Notes under the pieces: model-generated
What the model was told of the DNA's origin: nothing
Database searches by the model: none
Seen by the model: the letters and a program-made list of their open reading frames with translations, nothing else
Part shown: positions 18,050 through 29,082 of the stretch, one piece after another
Layout of the letters: the number at the start of each line of letters is the position of its first letter
Numbering within the stretch: the first letter of the stretch is position 1
Origin: Sulfurimonas sp.
Lineage (GTDB): Bacteria; Campylobacterota; Campylobacteria; Campylobacterales; Sulfurimonadaceae
DNA: 48,262 bases
Direction: 5' to 3'
Assembly: GCF_028694605.1 (NCBI RefSeq)
Contig: NZ_JAQVKP010000017.1
Coordinates: forward strand, 1 to 48,262
Made by a program: the position numbers and the translations under genes

Positions 18050-18898
18050 CTATTTCGCTTTGGTTTCTACTAACACATCTGTATAAATTGCAAAACCTAC
18101 AGAACTTAGTTCTGCATTTTTATATCTTCCGCCTCTTGCAAAGACTTCATTATTTTGTATAACTCTAAAAAAGAGTTCATCATAGTAGAGCATTTTTGCA
18201 TAGTAAAGAGGTGCTAAAACACTGTTTGGGCATCCGATAGCCTCACATAAGTTCTTCATCTTCTCCAATTCTGTTTTTACGGCTTCAGGAACTATCTCAA
18301 GAAGCTCATCCACTTGGCTAGGGTGTTGCAGATAGACAAGTTTTTCAAGCCAATCGACCTTGAGATTTAAAAACTTCTCAATGTTTATATGTCTAAAATC
18401 ATCAAGAGTTAGACTGTCAAACATCTCAACTAGGAGCTTTGGTATCATCATGTTTGAGATTTGGATAAGCGGACGCACTTCAAGTGCCTCAAAAATCTCT
18501 ATGGCAATATTTAAAACAGATGAGAGTTTACTCTCTCCCATAAACTCGACACCGATTTGAAACTGTTCATCTGTCGGATAGCGGAAAACCGGCTGGATGT
18601 AAAACCACTTTTTATGTTCAGTGTTACGCCCCAATCTCTTCTCGATAATGCGTACAACATCTATGGTAGAATCGGCTCTAAGCGAGATGGAGTTGTTTTT
18701 CTCATCATTTACTTTGATAAGCTCACGCTCATTGGCAATGCTTTTGTGCTGATGATACGAAAAGATGGGAGTGACAATCTCCTCAAATCCTTTTGCGTAT
18801 AAAATATCGCTAGCGACTTTTTCTATCTCTCTTTTTATCTTCGCACTTTTGCCAAAGTAGAGTTTTGAACCGCTAGGAATTTCGTGTTCTAGTATCAT
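18050..18898 (-). CDS. hisZ: ATP phosphoribosyltransferase regulatory subunit HisZ
   Basis: 282 residues with the class II histidyl-tRNA-synthetase-like core (IKREIEKVASDILYAKGFEEIVTPIF, then SLRADSTIDVVRIIEKRL, QPVFRYPTDEQFQIGVEFMG). It is too short for HisS and has no C-terminal anticodon-binding domain, which fits HisZ, the partner of short-form HisG in the first step of histidine synthesis. It overlaps the aminotransferase stop by four bases and precedes purA. Confidence 0.75.
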   Translation of the reverse strand: MILEHEIPSGSKLYFGKSAKIKREIEKVASDILYAKGFEEIVTPIFSYHQHKSIANERELIKVNDEKNNSISLRADSTIDVVRIIEKRLGRNTEHKKWFYIQPVFRYPTDEQFQIGVEFMGESKLSSVLNIAIEIFEALEVRPLIQISNMMIPKLLVEMFDSLTLDDFRHINIEKFLNLKVDWLEKLVYLQHPSQVDELLEIVPEAVKTELEKMKNLCEAIGCPNSVLAPLYYAKMLYYDELFFRVIQNNEVFARGGRYKNAELSSVGFAIYTDVLVETKAK

Positions 18899-20010
18899 TT
18901 ACCTGCCAACTTAAAATAATTTTCATTGAAAACTCTGTTTGCAGTACCGTCATAATCTCTTCTTCCAAGTTTTGCAAGAGCGAGTTCGACAGAGTTTACA
19001 ACCCATGAAATCTCATACGGAGCTATAAGACCCATCTGGTTTATACGAAAGATTTTACCATCAAGGTGGTCTTGTCCGCCTGCAACATTTACGCCAAAAT
19101 CGGTTTTTAAGATTTTTCTGATTTGTGATGCGTTTTCATCATCAACAGTTGTCATGGAAAGTGCCGGAGTTTTTGGATAGATATGCAAGCCGATAGCCTG
19201 AAGTGCGCAGATAACGGCACTTGCTCTTGCTGCGGTCTCTTCATAAAGTTTCTCTAAACCGCCGTTTCTCTCAATAGTCTCTAAAATCTCCAAAAGCCCG
19301 ATAGTCAAAGTTGTAGCCGCAGTCCAAGCGGTTGTGTTTTTTCTTTGGGATTTTATCTCGGTAGCAAGGTTGAAGTAATAGCCTCTTCCTTTGCCGATTT
19401 TCTCTATCGCCGCATTGCTAAGACCCAAAATTGCAAGCCCCGGAGGAAGCATAAGCGCTTTTTGGCTTCCAGCGATTAAACAGTCGATGTTAGCAATATC
19501 TATCTTTTCAACGCCCACGGCAGTGATACCATCAGCGATAATCATAATATTCTGGTTTATCTCTTTTACAGCTTTTGCAATCGCTTCAACCGGATGACGA
19601 AGTCCGCCTGCCGATTCGCTTATCTGTATGGCGATGGCGTCTATGTCTGAGTTGTTTTTTACTGCTTCTACAACCTCTTGAACGCTTACGGGAGTATCCC
19701 ATTCGTTGCTGATTGTGACATTTTTAAGCCCATGAGCAAGAGCGATTTTTCCAAATCTCTCACCGAATTTTCCTGAGTTTACATTTAAAAGCGTATTGTG
19801 GCAAAGGTTTACAACCGCCGCCTCCATAGCTCCAGTTCCGCTTGAAGCAAGCATAACTACCTCATCGCTACCAAAGAGGTTAAAAAGATGTTTTCTGGTT
19901 TTTTCAAAGATAGCTTCAAATTCGGGTGTGCGGTGGTGCATCGTCTCATCTGACATTGCATTTCGAACATTTTGCGGGACAGGGGTAGGACCAGGGGTAA
20001 AGAGTAACAT
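18895..20010 (-). CDS. Class V aminotransferase (alanine/serine-glyoxylate type)
   Basis: 371 residues of PLP fold type I. It starts LLFTPGPTPVPQNVRNAM, typical of serine-pyruvate and alanine-glyoxylate aminotransferases. Other blocks are MLASSGTGAMEAAVVNL, IADGITAVGVEKID and the PLP lysine in AGSQKALMLPPGLA. It belongs to the family often annotated as a soluble hydrogenase 42-kDa subunit in Campylobacterota. The exact substrate is not decided by sequence. First gene of a coupled run with hisZ and purA; divergent from uppP. Confidence 0.85.
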   Translation of the reverse strand: MLLFTPGPTPVPQNVRNAMSDETMHHRTPEFEAIFEKTRKHLFNLFGSDEVVMLASSGTGAMEAAVVNLCHNTLLNVNSGKFGERFGKIALAHGLKNVTISNEWDTPVSVQEVVEAVKNNSDIDAIAIQISESAGGLRHPVEAIAKAVKEINQNIMIIADGITAVGVEKIDIANIDCLIAGSQKALMLPPGLAILGLSNAAIEKIGKGRGYYFNLATEIKSQRKNTTAWTAATTLTIGLLEILETIERNGGLEKLYEETAARASAVICALQAIGLHIYPKTPALSMTTVDDENASQIRKILKTDFGVNVAGGQDHLDGKIFRINQMGLIAPYEISWVVNSVELALAKLGRRDYDGTANRVFNENYFKLAGK

Positions 20011-20124
20011 CTGAAAAATTCCTAAATAGTTGTAATTTAAAACCTCGCATTATATCTAAATAACTTAAATTGGCTCTTTAGTTTTATGGTAGAATTTTGC
20101 AAAATTTTTACCCAAAAGGCTCTT

Positions 20125-20898
20125 ATGACTATTGTAGATTCCATTATTTTGGGCGTTATCGAGGGCTTTACCGAGTTTCTACCCATCTCTTCAACGGGGC
20201 ATCTTATCGTTGCAAGTGAGTTTTTAGGCTTAGAGCAAAATGCGGTGAACAAAGCCTATGAGGTCATCATCCAGTTTTCGGCTATTTTGGCTGTTATTTT
20301 CAACTATAAAGAGAAATTTACTCTTAAAAAAATTGATTTATGGATAAAAGTTTTTTTAGCTTTTCTTCCGCTTGCCATAGTTGGTTTTCTCTTCTCAAAA
20401 GAGATAAAAGCACTCTTTAGCCTAGAAATAGTCGCTATTATGTTTATTGTTGGCGGGATTATTTTTTTGGTTGTAGAAAAATTTTTTATCCATACTGAGA
20501 TACAAACACTTAATGATGTAGAAAAGATAAACTTTAAACAATCGCTATTTATCGGCTTGGCGCAGGTTTTTGCGCTCATCCCCGGAACTAGCAGGGCGGG
20601 TGCTACTATTATCGGTGCACTTCTTGTCGGGCTTGATAGAAAAGCGAGTGCGGAGTTTAGTTTTTTACTTGCTTTTCCGGTTATGGGCGCTGTTGCCTCT
20701 TATGATTTGCTCAAACACTACCAAGATTTCAGTGAAGCAAATCTTATGGTTTTAGGTGTCGGATTTGTCACCTCTTTTATTGTTGCCTATCTCACCATCA
20801 AACTCTTTTTAAAGTTTTTAGAGCGATTTACTTTTGTTTCTTTTGGTGTTTATCGTATAATTTTTGGCATAGCGCTTCTTCTCTTTTTTAAGCCCTAA
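20125..20898 (+). CDS. uppP: Undecaprenyl-diphosphatase (BacA/UppP)
   Basis: 257 residues from ATG 20125. The open frame extends to 20086, but [20 protein letters not shown] is the family's normal start and AAAGG sits 5 bases upstream. Signature motifs: [17 protein letters not shown] and [18 protein letters not shown], with several membrane helices. It dephosphorylates undecaprenyl diphosphate to recycle the lipid carrier of peptidoglycan and glycan synthesis. Its 3' end overlaps the convergent rdgB by four bases. Confidence 0.93.
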   Translation: MTIVDSIILGVIEGFTEFLPISSTGHLIVASEFLGLEQNAVNKAYEVIIQFSAILAVIFNYKEKFTLKKIDLWIKVFLAFLPLAIVGFLFSKEIKALFSLEIVAIMFIVGGIIFLVVEKFFIHTEIQTLNDVEKINFKQSLFIGLAQVFALIPGTSRAGATIIGALLVGLDRKASAEFSFLLAFPVMGAVASYDLLKHYQDFSEANLMVLGVGFVTSFIVAYLTIKLFLKFLERFTFVSFGVYRIIFGIALLLFFKP

Positions 20899-21482
20899 AG
20901 CGTTTGAAGAACTATTTTTGCCAATTTCAGGGCTTTTGCGCGGTGTGATAGCTCTTTTTTTACCTCATCATCAAGTTCTCCAAGCGTTTTGTCATACCCA
21001 AGAGGGATAAACATGGGGTCATACCCAAAGCCTTTCTCGCCTCTTGCCTCGCTGATTGCCTCTCCATGCATCCAACCATGCACAACATACTCCCCTTTTT
21101 TTGTCACAATAGCAATAGCAGCTGTGTAGTGAGCAGGCGAAGATGTCGCACCTTTTGCTTTTATATCTTGTATAAGCTTGTTCAGATTGTCTTTATCATT
21201 TGCATCTTTGCCTGCATGTCTTGCACTGTAAATCCCCGGTTTGCCATCAAGCACATCTACACTTATGCCGCTGTCATCCGCCATAACAACGATATCGTCT
21301 CTCTTTAGAGCGTTAAAAACCGCTCTTGCTTTGATGAGCGCATTCTCTTTGAAGCTGTTGCCATCCTCTTCTATCTCAAATTCCTCTATAAGCCGACTAT
21401 AGGGAATAACCTCAAAATCTTCACAAAGTGCCTGTATTTCTCTAACCTTACCCCTATTTGATGTCGCTAAAATTAATTGCAT
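20895..21482 (-). CDS. rdgB: XTP/dITP diphosphatase (HAM1/RdgB family)
   Basis: 195 residues. Family motifs: [18 protein letters not shown] at the N-terminus, [16 protein letters not shown] with the catalytic Asp, [10 protein letters not shown], and [10 protein letters not shown] near the end. It hydrolyses non-canonical purine triphosphates such as dITP and XTP to keep them out of DNA. Single gene, convergent with uppP and divergent from the MFS gene. Confidence 0.92.
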   Translation of the reverse strand: MQLILATSNRGKVREIQALCEDFEVIPYSRLIEEFEIEEDGNSFKENALIKARAVFNALKRDDIVVMADDSGISVDVLDGKPGIYSARHAGKDANDKDNLNKLIQDIKAKGATSSPAHYTAAIAIVTKKGEYVVHGWMHGEAISEARGEKGFGYDPMFIPLGYDKTLGELDDEVKKELSHRAKALKLAKIVLQTL

Positions 21483-21591
21483 CTTCTTACCCTTACGATT
21501 TACTTTAAAGATACACTTCTTTGATTGACAAAGTTTGTGTAAACAATCTTTTTAATATAATTGCGAATTATATACTACATTAAGGTACTCA

Positions 21592-22908
21592 ATGTTTAAA
21601 AAAGTATTCCCTCTATCTGCGATTCTTTCCCTAAGGTTTTTAGGTCTTTTTTTGGTACTGCCGGTTGTTTCTATCTATGCGCTTGAACTAGAGGGCGCAA
21701 CACCGCTTCTTATAGGTATCGTTGTTGGCGGTTATGCACTTACACAGGCAGTTTTTCAGGTTCCTTTTGGTGCAATGAGCGACAGGATAGGCAGAAAACC
21801 GGCACTTCTTATCGGTCTTTTAATCTTCTTGGTCGGCTCAATCATGTGTGCCTATGCGACGGATATCTATATGTTGATGGTAGGTCGTTTTCTACAGGGT
21901 GCAGGAGCAATCGGTTCTGTTATTGCGGCTATGATTTCGGATTTGGTTCCAGAGGAAGTTCGCGGTAAGGCTATGGCTATCATGGGCGCTTCAATTGCTC
22001 TTAGTTTTGCGCTTGCCATGGGACTTGGACCGGTTCTCGGCGCAAAGTACGGTGTTGGGTTTCTCTTTATTCTTACAGCTATTTTTGCAGTTTTAGCAAT
22101 AATATTGTTGTTTACAAAAGTACCGACTCCGCCCAAAATCAAGCATACATATCACGCAGAGGCAAAAACGTCTGACATCCTAAGAGACCCAAATCTTCTC
22201 AATATGATTATTATCAATGCGATGCAAAAAGGACTTATGACCATCGCATTTGTGCTTATTCCGATAATACTCACAAGCGATACTTTTTCATGGCAAAAGT
22301 CTGATCTCTACATGGCGTATCTGCCGGCTATGCTCTTTGGTCTTGCCGCTATGGGACCTGCTGCGGTTTTTGGCGAAAAGCATAACAAGCCAAAAGAGGT
22401 CTTTTTACTCTCTATCATTCTGTTTGTCGCTTCATTTTTGATAATGGGGCTTAGCACTTCAAGCCTTCTTTTTGTGGTAGGCGTTATCCTTTTCTTTGTT
22501 GCCTTTAACATGATGGAACCGCTTGTGCAGTCAATGATAACAAAATTTGCAAAAGTGCATCAAAAAGGAATGGCTCTTGGAATTTCAAACTCCGCTGCAT
22601 ACTTTGCAACATTTATAGGCGGAACTTCTGCCGGTCTTCTTTTAGGCATTAGTGATAGAGAGACAATCGGTATCTCTGTTGCGGCTGTTGCCGGAATTTG
22701 GCTCTTATGGACACTCAAGCTTCAAAACCCTACGAAATACTCACATCTATACCTTCCACAGGAGAGCGTGGATATAAAGAAGTTACAAAATCTCGAAAAT
22801 GAACATGTTGCAGAGTGGTACATCAACGATACAGAGAAGCTGGTTATCGTCAAATACGCCTCTCTTGCTATCCAAAGAGAGGATTTGATAGCACAAATCT
22901 CAAAATAA
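21592..22908 (+). CDS. MFS drug/proton antiporter-type transporter
   Basis: 438 residues, 12 predicted membrane segments. The loop 2-3 signature is GAMSDRIGRKPALLIG and the first helix reads LRFLGLFLVLPVVSIYALEL, a pattern seen in DHA1-type efflux proteins such as YajR. The last 55 residues are soluble (VDIKKLQNLENEHVAEWYIN, then VKYASLAIQREDLIAQI), resembling a small C-terminal regulatory domain. Substrate unknown. RBS AAGGT precedes the ATG. It ends exactly one base before the convergent GH17 gene, with no visible terminator between. Confidence 0.8.
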   Translation: MFKKVFPLSAILSLRFLGLFLVLPVVSIYALELEGATPLLIGIVVGGYALTQAVFQVPFGAMSDRIGRKPALLIGLLIFLVGSIMCAYATDIYMLMVGRFLQGAGAIGSVIAAMISDLVPEEVRGKAMAIMGASIALSFALAMGLGPVLGAKYGVGFLFILTAIFAVLAIILLFTKVPTPPKIKHTYHAEAKTSDILRDPNLLNMIIINAMQKGLMTIAFVLIPIILTSDTFSWQKSDLYMAYLPAMLFGLAAMGPAAVFGEKHNKPKEVFLLSIILFVASFLIMGLSTSSLLFVVGVILFFVAFNMMEPLVQSMITKFAKVHQKGMALGISNSAAYFATFIGGTSAGLLLGISDRETIGISVAAVAGIWLLWTLKLQNPTKYSHLYLPQESVDIKKLQNLENEHVAEWYINDTEKLVIVKYASLAIQREDLIAQISK

Positions 22909-24828
22909 TTATTCTTCGATTTTTGCAACTATCATAAGCGAAAGCAAAAAAGCAATTGCGCCTAGTGTTGTATTTAGCAACACTATCGCACCGACACTCA
23001 GAGCCAATGCTCCATAAGATACAACTCTGTCATACGTAAAATACGCCATAACCGCACCAAAAAGCGCAATAGCCCCTAAATAGCCTAAGTAGAGCATATG
23101 CGCCATCCATGCACGGGCATCGCACAAGAAAAAGCCTTTTGCGGCGGCACACTCGGCTGTAAAAGCACTGTTTGAGAGATATCCATACTTAATAAATGCA
23201 AAAACGACCCCTGAAACAAGTATGGCAAAAAGTATCTCTTTAATCTTGCCGTAAGAGACTTTTATGCTTCCCATAAAGAGCAGATAAGCAAATCCAAAAG
23301 CAATTAAAGCCCACAAATTTGAAAAAAGGTTAAGATAAGTTTCATTTACAAAAACAATGATGGTCGTTACCGCCAAAACGACAAAAAGCACCTTCTCAAA
23401 CAACCCAAATACAAACTCACGATACATCCCTCTATAAAGCCATAAAAAAGAGATGACAGAGATTGAAAAAGCATAGATTTCAAAGTTCCTGTATCTTCCG
23501 TCAAACGCTAAAGAGATAGTGATAATGGTTGCCAATAGTGACGCAGCATAAAAAAGAAGTGTCAGTGAGGCATCAGGACCTTTGATTTTTTTCGTAAAAA
23601 TTTCTCTAAATACCACGACTTGCACCTTTTTATCAAATGCGATGTAGGCAAGAGTAAAATAATATACGAGCGCATGCACCGACATGACTAAAAACGCCCA
23701 TAAAAACTCCCAAACGGTTCTTGCCGTGACGCTATACTGCTCCAGTTGAAGCGTAAACAAAAGCGCGAAAAGTGTGTTGAACGTACCAAATAAAATTATC
23801 TCTCTTGTTCTGATTTGCGTATTTTTAAACAACAGTGAAAAAAGCAAGATAAGAGTAACTGAGCAGAGAGCCAAAAGCTTATAATTTACAAAATTAGATA
23901 CATCCCCGCCAAATACATGTTTATCAACTCTATCTTTATCAAAAAGCCCCCAAAAACCGCCGACTGCACCCTCGCTTACTCTTTTCCACGGTTGGTCAAA
24001 CGCCTCTATGATGTTGTAGTTCCATCTCTCTCTTTGTGCCAGTGCGACAAACTCACGTACAAATAACGCCTGATTTATCTTGCTTGGAATAGCATCTTCT
24101 CTTGCCCTTCCCTCAGATGGCCAGCCCGTTTCGCCTATAAGAATCTTTTTGTCTTTGAGAAGTGCCGTAACTTCTCCCCTTACATCTGCCAAATGCCCGA
24201 TAGATTGGTCTATGTTCATGGGGTCATCTTCCCAGTAAGGCAAGATGTGAATCGTTACAAAATCAGTGATATCTTTGATTTGCGGATGTTTCACCCAGTA
24301 TTCCCACACATCGGCGTATGTAACCTCTGTATTTGGAAGTGCCTCTTTAACCTGTTTGATATATCCGGACAACACCGCCTCTGTTGCATCGCCGCGCAAA
24401 AGCACTTCGTTGCCAACAATCACGCCTTTGATGATGTCTTGATTTTCTTTTGCAAGTTTTATGAGTGTGGTTATCTCTTTTTGTGTCATCACTTTGTCAC
24501 TGCTTACCCACGCACCCATATACATCTTAAGACTATTTTCTCTGGCTATCTTTGGAACTATCTCCAAACCGACGGTTGAGTATGTTCTGATACAAGTGGT
24601 ATATTTGGAGAGAAGTTTTAGATCATTGCGTACCAAATCCTCCGAGACGACCATCCCTTTGGAGAGTGAAAAAGGGGAGTCATTTTTTCCAAAAGGAGCA
24701 TAGGAGACACACTCCAGTTTATCAAAAGAGTTTTTGCCGTCTTTTAAGACAAACACCTCTCCGAGCAAATACCAAAAAAGTACTACGACTACAACGCTTG
24801 TGAAAACCGCTGCTGTTTTTTTTATCAC
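22909..24828 (-). CDS. Membrane-bound glycoside hydrolase family 17 protein
   Basis: 639 residues. An N-terminal membrane anchor (about 8-27) is followed by a GH17 barrel (residues about 40-310): CIRTYSTVGLEIVPKIAREN, VIVGNEVLLRGD (catalytic acid Glu), FVTIHILPYWEDDP and ILIGETGWPSEGRA (nucleophile Glu). The C-terminal half holds about nine or ten membrane segments. GH17 enzymes act on beta-1,3-glucans; membrane-bound bacterial relatives may transglycosylate or trim periplasmic or exported glucans. The glucan role is inferred, and no glucan synthase is nearby. Confidence 0.8.
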   Translation of the reverse strand: MIKKTAAVFTSVVVVVLFWYLLGEVFVLKDGKNSFDKLECVSYAPFGKNDSPFSLSKGMVVSEDLVRNDLKLLSKYTTCIRTYSTVGLEIVPKIARENSLKMYMGAWVSSDKVMTQKEITTLIKLAKENQDIIKGVIVGNEVLLRGDATEAVLSGYIKQVKEALPNTEVTYADVWEYWVKHPQIKDITDFVTIHILPYWEDDPMNIDQSIGHLADVRGEVTALLKDKKILIGETGWPSEGRAREDAIPSKINQALFVREFVALAQRERWNYNIIEAFDQPWKRVSEGAVGGFWGLFDKDRVDKHVFGGDVSNFVNYKLLALCSVTLILLFSLLFKNTQIRTREIILFGTFNTLFALLFTLQLEQYSVTARTVWEFLWAFLVMSVHALVYYFTLAYIAFDKKVQVVVFREIFTKKIKGPDASLTLLFYAASLLATIITISLAFDGRYRNFEIYAFSISVISFLWLYRGMYREFVFGLFEKVLFVVLAVTTIIVFVNETYLNLFSNLWALIAFGFAYLLFMGSIKVSYGKIKEILFAILVSGVVFAFIKYGYLSNSAFTAECAAAKGFFLCDARAWMAHMLYLGYLGAIALFGAVMAYFTYDRVVSYGALALSVGAIVLLNTTLGAIAFLLSLMIVAKIEE

Positions 24829-24891
24829 TTTGTGTCCTTGTTACATTCTAAAAAATTATATGGGAGTATGAGAAATGGATAGTTTTAGAAA

Positions 24892-24911
24892 AGAGCCCTT
24901 AAAAGAGCTCT
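24892..24911 (-). terminator. Rho-independent terminator after infC
   Basis: On the minus strand, AGAGC (24907-24911) pairs with GCTCT (24892-24896) around a 10-base loop, followed by TTTTCT. It lies just past the infC stop and would end the thrS-infC transcript. The stem is short, so efficiency is uncertain. Confidence 0.5.
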
Positions 24912-24917
24912 GTTGTA

Positions 24918-25436
24918 TTATTTTTGAGGAAAGACATACATGTTATAGTAGCGACCCTCAAACTTAGGCTCTTTATCCATAACTGCAACATCTTCTATCA
25001 TCGACCAAACTTTTAAAAGAACATCTTTTGCAGCATCCGGATTTGCCATTTCACGCCCTTTTAAAAAGACACGAAAACGGACATGCTTACCCTCAGCTAT
25101 AAACTCTCTCGCATGCTTTACTTTGTAGTTGATGTCATTTTCGGCAATCTTAACAGAGAGTTTTATCTCTTTGACATCAATCTTTGTCTGGTTTTTCTTC
25201 TGCTCTTTGAGTTTTTTCTCTTCTTGATACTTAAACTTACCGTAGTTCATAATTTTAGCGACAGGGGGTTTTGCATCAGGGGCAATAAGCACTAAATCTA
25301 AACCTAACTCATTTGCTTTTTCCATAGCTTCATCAATGGAGATAATACCCAACGATTCTGCTCCATCCACATTACAACGCACCTCTGGTACACGGATATC
25401 GTCATTCATTATGACACGGTCTGTTTTTTTGCTCAA
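24918..25436 (-). CDS. infC: Translation initiation factor IF-3
   Basis: 172 residues with the IF-3 pattern: [58 protein letters not shown], then [20 protein letters not shown]. It binds the 30S subunit and proofreads start-codon selection. The start used is TTG at 25436, preceded by GAGGT 6-7 bases upstream and overlapping the thrS stop (TTGA). A rare start codon fits the known autoregulation of infC by IF-3 discrimination against non-AUG starts. Confidence 0.95.
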   Translation of the reverse strand: MSKKTDRVIMNDDIRVPEVRCNVDGAESLGIISIDEAMEKANELGLDLVLIAPDAKPPVAKIMNYGKFKYQEEKKLKEQKKNQTKIDVKEIKLSVKIAENDINYKVKHAREFIAEGKHVRFRVFLKGREMANPDAAKDVLLKVWSMIEDVAVMDKEPKFEGRYYNMYVFPQK

Positions 25437-27241
25437 AAATTTACCTCATTTATTTTAGTTTTTACAAGCGATAGAAATTCATCCTCACTTAGATTGTACT
25501 GCTCTCTCGTTCTTCTGTCACGAATCGCAACACTTCGAGAAGCAACCTCTTCATCTCCCAGCACTATAAGCATAGGAACTCTTGTTTTTTCCGCTGTTCT
25601 GATTCTTTTGTTCAAAGAATCATTTTTAGAGTAGATTTCGCTGTCTGCCCCTAAATCTATCAATTTATCCGCCAACTCTTTTGCATAATCATTATGCGCA
25701 GAAGCTATCGGAACGATTGCAACTTGAGTCGGAGCGATAAACATTGGAAACTCTCCAGCGTAATGCTCTGTTAATATACCAATAAAACGCTCAAACGAAC
25801 CTAAAATTGCTCTGTGAATCATGACAGGCTGAATTTTGTCATTGTTCTCGCCGTTATACTCAAGCTCAAATCTGCTTGGAAGGTTAAAATCAAGCTGAAT
25901 CGTGCCGCACTGCCACTCTCTGCCGATTGCATCAGTGATTTTGATGTCGATTTTTGGACCGTAAAACGCTCCGCCACCCTCATCTACCTCATAAACAAGG
26001 TTATTTTTCTCCATCGCATTTTTAAGTGAACGTGTAGAAACTTCCCATACCTCATCACTTCCGACTGCTTTCTCTGGTCTTGTAGAGAGCATCATTTTGT
26101 AGTCAAATCCAAAAGTTGTCATGATTTTATCGACAAAATCAACAACTTCTATGATTTGCTCCTCTATCTGGTCTGCTCTACAAAAGATATGCGCATCATC
26201 TTGAGTAAACTCACGGACACGGAAAAGTCCATGAAGCGCACCCGTCATCTCATGGCGATGCACCACACCGTACTCAAAATATTTTAGCGGAAGGTCTCTG
26301 TATGAGTGCAAATCTTCTTCATATATCTTGATGTGACCGACACAGTTCATAGGTTTTACACCAAACTCAAGCTCATCAATGTTTGTAAAGTACATGTTTT
26401 CGCCGTAGTTTTGGTAGTGACCCGAAACCTTCCACAAGTCGCTTCTTAGCATCTCGGGACCACGAACCGGTTCATAACCTCGTTTGCGGTGTGCCTTAAA
26501 GAGAAGCGATTCAAGTCTTGCACGAAGTCTCCCGCCTGCGGGAAGCCAGATAGGAAAGCCGGCTCCGACCTCTTCACGGAAAGTAAACATCTTCATTTCC
26601 GCACCGAGTTTACGGTGGTCTCGTTTTTCAGCTTCTGCCATCATGTCAAGATATGCTTTGAGTGCCTCTTTATCGGCAAATGCGATACCGTAGATGCGCG
26701 TTAGCATCTCATTTTTGGAATCTCCGCCTAAGTACGCACCCGCTATTTTTGTGAGTTTAAAATAGCGAATCAACCCGACATTTGGTAGGTGCGGTCCACG
26801 ACAAAGGTCTTCAAAATCTCCCTGTTTATAGATAGAAACTCTATCACTTGGGATTCTTTGCATAACAAAAAGTTTGAGATGGTCATCTTTAAACTTCTCT
26901 TTTGCTTCATCCATAGAGATTTCGTACTTCTCTATCGCATACTTCTTTTTAGCAATGTTAAGCATCTCCTGCTCGATGGCTTTGAGGTCTCCCTCACCTA
27001 TCTCGCTTGAAGTTTTAAAGTCATAGTAAAAACCCTCTTTTACATTTGGACCTACAAAAAATTTCGCATCCGGATAGAGCGACTTGATGGCTTGAGCCAT
27101 AAGATGAGCGGTTGAGTGGCGCAACACATTTAACGACTCTTCCGAGTTGTCAAGATGTACTTGCTCTCCCTCAAATCCAAGCTCTTTTGCAGTCTGTAAA
27201 TCTATAATTTCACCGTTGTGTTTTATTGCTATTGCGTTCAA
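25433..27241 (-). CDS. thrS: Threonyl-tRNA synthetase
   Basis: 602 residues. A short TGS-like N-terminus is followed by the editing domain ([19 protein letters not shown]) and the class II catalytic core ([16 protein letters not shown] with a zinc-binding Cys, [20 protein letters not shown] for motif 2, then [17 protein letters not shown] for motif 3). The C-terminal anticodon-binding domain starts near [10 protein letters not shown]. The N-terminal TGS region looks shorter than in E. coli ThrS. It overlaps infC by four bases in the classic thrS-infC arrangement. Confidence 0.97.
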   Translation of the reverse strand: MNAIAIKHNGEIIDLQTAKELGFEGEQVHLDNSEESLNVLRHSTAHLMAQAIKSLYPDAKFFVGPNVKEGFYYDFKTSSEIGEGDLKAIEQEMLNIAKKKYAIEKYEISMDEAKEKFKDDHLKLFVMQRIPSDRVSIYKQGDFEDLCRGPHLPNVGLIRYFKLTKIAGAYLGGDSKNEMLTRIYGIAFADKEALKAYLDMMAEAEKRDHRKLGAEMKMFTFREEVGAGFPIWLPAGGRLRARLESLLFKAHRKRGYEPVRGPEMLRSDLWKVSGHYQNYGENMYFTNIDELEFGVKPMNCVGHIKIYEEDLHSYRDLPLKYFEYGVVHRHEMTGALHGLFRVREFTQDDAHIFCRADQIEEQIIEVVDFVDKIMTTFGFDYKMMLSTRPEKAVGSDEVWEVSTRSLKNAMEKNNLVYEVDEGGGAFYGPKIDIKITDAIGREWQCGTIQLDFNLPSRFELEYNGENNDKIQPVMIHRAILGSFERFIGILTEHYAGEFPMFIAPTQVAIVPIASAHNDYAKELADKLIDLGADSEIYSKNDSLNKRIRTAEKTRVPMLIVLGDEEVASRSVAIRDRRTREQYNLSEDEFLSLVKTKINEVNF

Positions 27242-27254
27242 AATAGTATCCTTT

Positions 27255-28940
27255 CTATATCTCTGTCTTTAGCACTGCGCCGTTTGAAGCGTTTGAAACT
27301 AAAAGTTGATAGCGTTTGAGCCATTTTGACTTAACCTCATTCACATAAGGCTTCCATTTAAGGCGTCTTTGCTCAAGAACCTCATAGCTTACATTTAGTT
27401 GAAGAATGTGTTTATCAACATCAAGCTCTATCTCGTCACCGTCTTCTACAAGCGCAATTAAGCCGCCTTCTGCCGCCTCAGGAGAAATATGTCCGATACT
27501 TGCACCTTTTGTAGCACCTGAAAAACGACCATCCGTTATAAGAGCGACGCTATCGCCAAGACCCATCCCTTGAATAAGCGCAGTCGGAGCTAACATCTCT
27601 TGCATGCCCGGTCCGCCCTTTGGTCCCTCATAGCGGATAACAACAACATTTCCGGGTTTTACCTTGTGGGACATGATACCAGTTATAGCTTCAGGCTGTG
27701 AGTTAAAACAGATTGCACTGCCTTTAAAGCGTCTCATATTTGGCTCAATTCCTGCTGTTTTAACAACCGCACCCTCTTCTGCAAGATTTCCAAAAAGAAT
27801 GGAGAGACCACCGACTTGTGAGTAAGCATTTTCATTTGTATGAATGATGCTTTCATCCATGATTTTAGCATCTGCTATACGCTCACCGAGCGTTTCGCCT
27901 GTTACAGTCGGATTGTCAAGATGGAGAAGCCCTCCTCTGCGGCTTACCTCTCTCATTACCGCACTGACGCCGCCGGCACGATTGATGTCATCCATGTGAA
28001 CAGTTGTTAATGATGGAGAAATTTTAGCGATATGCGCAACATTGTCAGCTATATGGTTAATCTGCGTTATATCAAAATCCACTCCTGCTTCTCTAGCGAT
28101 TGCAAGCATATGCAACACGGTATTTGAGCTTCCGCCCATTGCCATATCTACAACAAAAGCATTGTGAACTGCTTTTTCGTTTAACACATTTTTGAGATTA
28201 TACTTTGCATCATCCGCCTTAGCCATTTCCACGATTCTCTTTGCCGCTTTTTTAACAAGCTCGATTCTAGCAGGAGTCATCGCCAAGATAGTTCCGTTGC
28301 CCGGAAGTGCGATTCCCATCGCTTCACAAAGAGTGTTCATGGAGTTTGCAGTAAACATACCAGAACAGCTTCCACCGCTCGGACATGCGTTACACTCTAT
28401 GTCATAAAGCTCTTCTTGGCTTATCGTCCCTTCGTTAAACTGCCCGACTGCCTCAAATGCGGTGGACAAGTCTATAGGCGTACCGTCTTTTTTATGACCC
28501 GCCGGCATCGGACCGCCAGAGACAAATACGGTCGGAACATTAACACGAAGCGCACCCATAATCATCCCTGGGACGATTTTGTCACAGTTTGGAATACAAA
28601 TAAGCGCATCAAGCTTGTGTGCATTCATAACCGTTTCAATCGAATCAGCGATAATTTCACGAGAAGGAAGAGAGTAAAGCATACCGTCATGCCCCATAGC
28701 GATACCGTCATCAACTCCAATCGTATTAAACACAAACGGCACGCCGCCTGCCTCACGAATCGCCTCTTTTACGATTTCTCCATACTCATGCAAAAAGAAA
28801 TGCCCCGGAATAATGTCGATATAACTGTTTGCTATCCCGATAAAGGGCTTGTCAAAATCCTCATCCCTTAGCCCTGTCGCGCGAAGCAGCGAGCGATGCG
28901 GTGCTTTATCAAAACCTTTTTTTATAGTATCGCTTCTCAT
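27255..28940 (-). CDS. ilvD: Dihydroxy-acid dehydratase
   Basis: 561 residues. Fe-S cluster cysteines lie in [15 protein letters not shown] and [20 protein letters not shown]. Other blocks are [24 protein letters not shown] and [20 protein letters not shown]. It dehydrates dihydroxy acids in valine, isoleucine and leucine synthesis. Thirteen bases separate it from thrS downstream. A TATAAT -10 lies 44 bases upstream. Confidence 0.97.
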   Translation of the reverse strand: MRSDTIKKGFDKAPHRSLLRATGLRDEDFDKPFIGIANSYIDIIPGHFFLHEYGEIVKEAIREAGGVPFVFNTIGVDDGIAMGHDGMLYSLPSREIIADSIETVMNAHKLDALICIPNCDKIVPGMIMGALRVNVPTVFVSGGPMPAGHKKDGTPIDLSTAFEAVGQFNEGTISQEELYDIECNACPSGGSCSGMFTANSMNTLCEAMGIALPGNGTILAMTPARIELVKKAAKRIVEMAKADDAKYNLKNVLNEKAVHNAFVVDMAMGGSSNTVLHMLAIAREAGVDFDITQINHIADNVAHIAKISPSLTTVHMDDINRAGGVSAVMREVSRRGGLLHLDNPTVTGETLGERIADAKIMDESIIHTNENAYSQVGGLSILFGNLAEEGAVVKTAGIEPNMRRFKGSAICFNSQPEAITGIMSHKVKPGNVVVIRYEGPKGGPGMQEMLAPTALIQGMGLGDSVALITDGRFSGATKGASIGHISPEAAEGGLIALVEDGDEIELDVDKHILQLNVSYEVLEQRRLKWKPYVNEVKSKWLKRYQLLVSNASNGAVLKTEI

Positions 28941-28983
28941 AAAAATCCTTCATATATAGCTGTTTTCTTCTATTAATAGCGAG

Positions 28984-28989
28984 ATTATA
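28984..28989 (-). promoter_or_regulatory. -10 element for ilvD
   Basis: A perfect TATAAT on the minus strand lies 44 bases upstream of the ilvD ATG. No good -35 is seen, which is usual for vegetative promoters in Campylobacterota. Confidence 0.5.
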
Positions 28990-29020
28990 GCATTTTTTTC
29001 GATTTTTTTTCTAAAAACCC

Positions 29021-29049
29021 TTTACAAATGAAAATTAAACGGCTATAAT
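29021..29049 (+). promoter_or_regulatory. Promoter of the tRNA operon
   Basis: TTTACA (29021-29026), a 17-base spacer, then a perfect TATAAT (29044-29049). The first tRNA begins 34 bases after the -10. This is the best vegetative promoter in the window and should drive all four tRNAs. Confidence 0.8.
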
Positions 29050-29082
29050 TCCACCCACTTAAAAAATAAGTGACAAACAAAT

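Noticed and set aside
21525..21561. TTGACA and TATAAT upstream of the MFS gene as one promoter
   Set aside because: The spacing is 25 bases, too long for a normal promoter; the start could not be assigned.
28192..28871. Open frames antisense to ilvD
   Set aside because: They lie within a strongly conserved enzyme gene and have no independent support.
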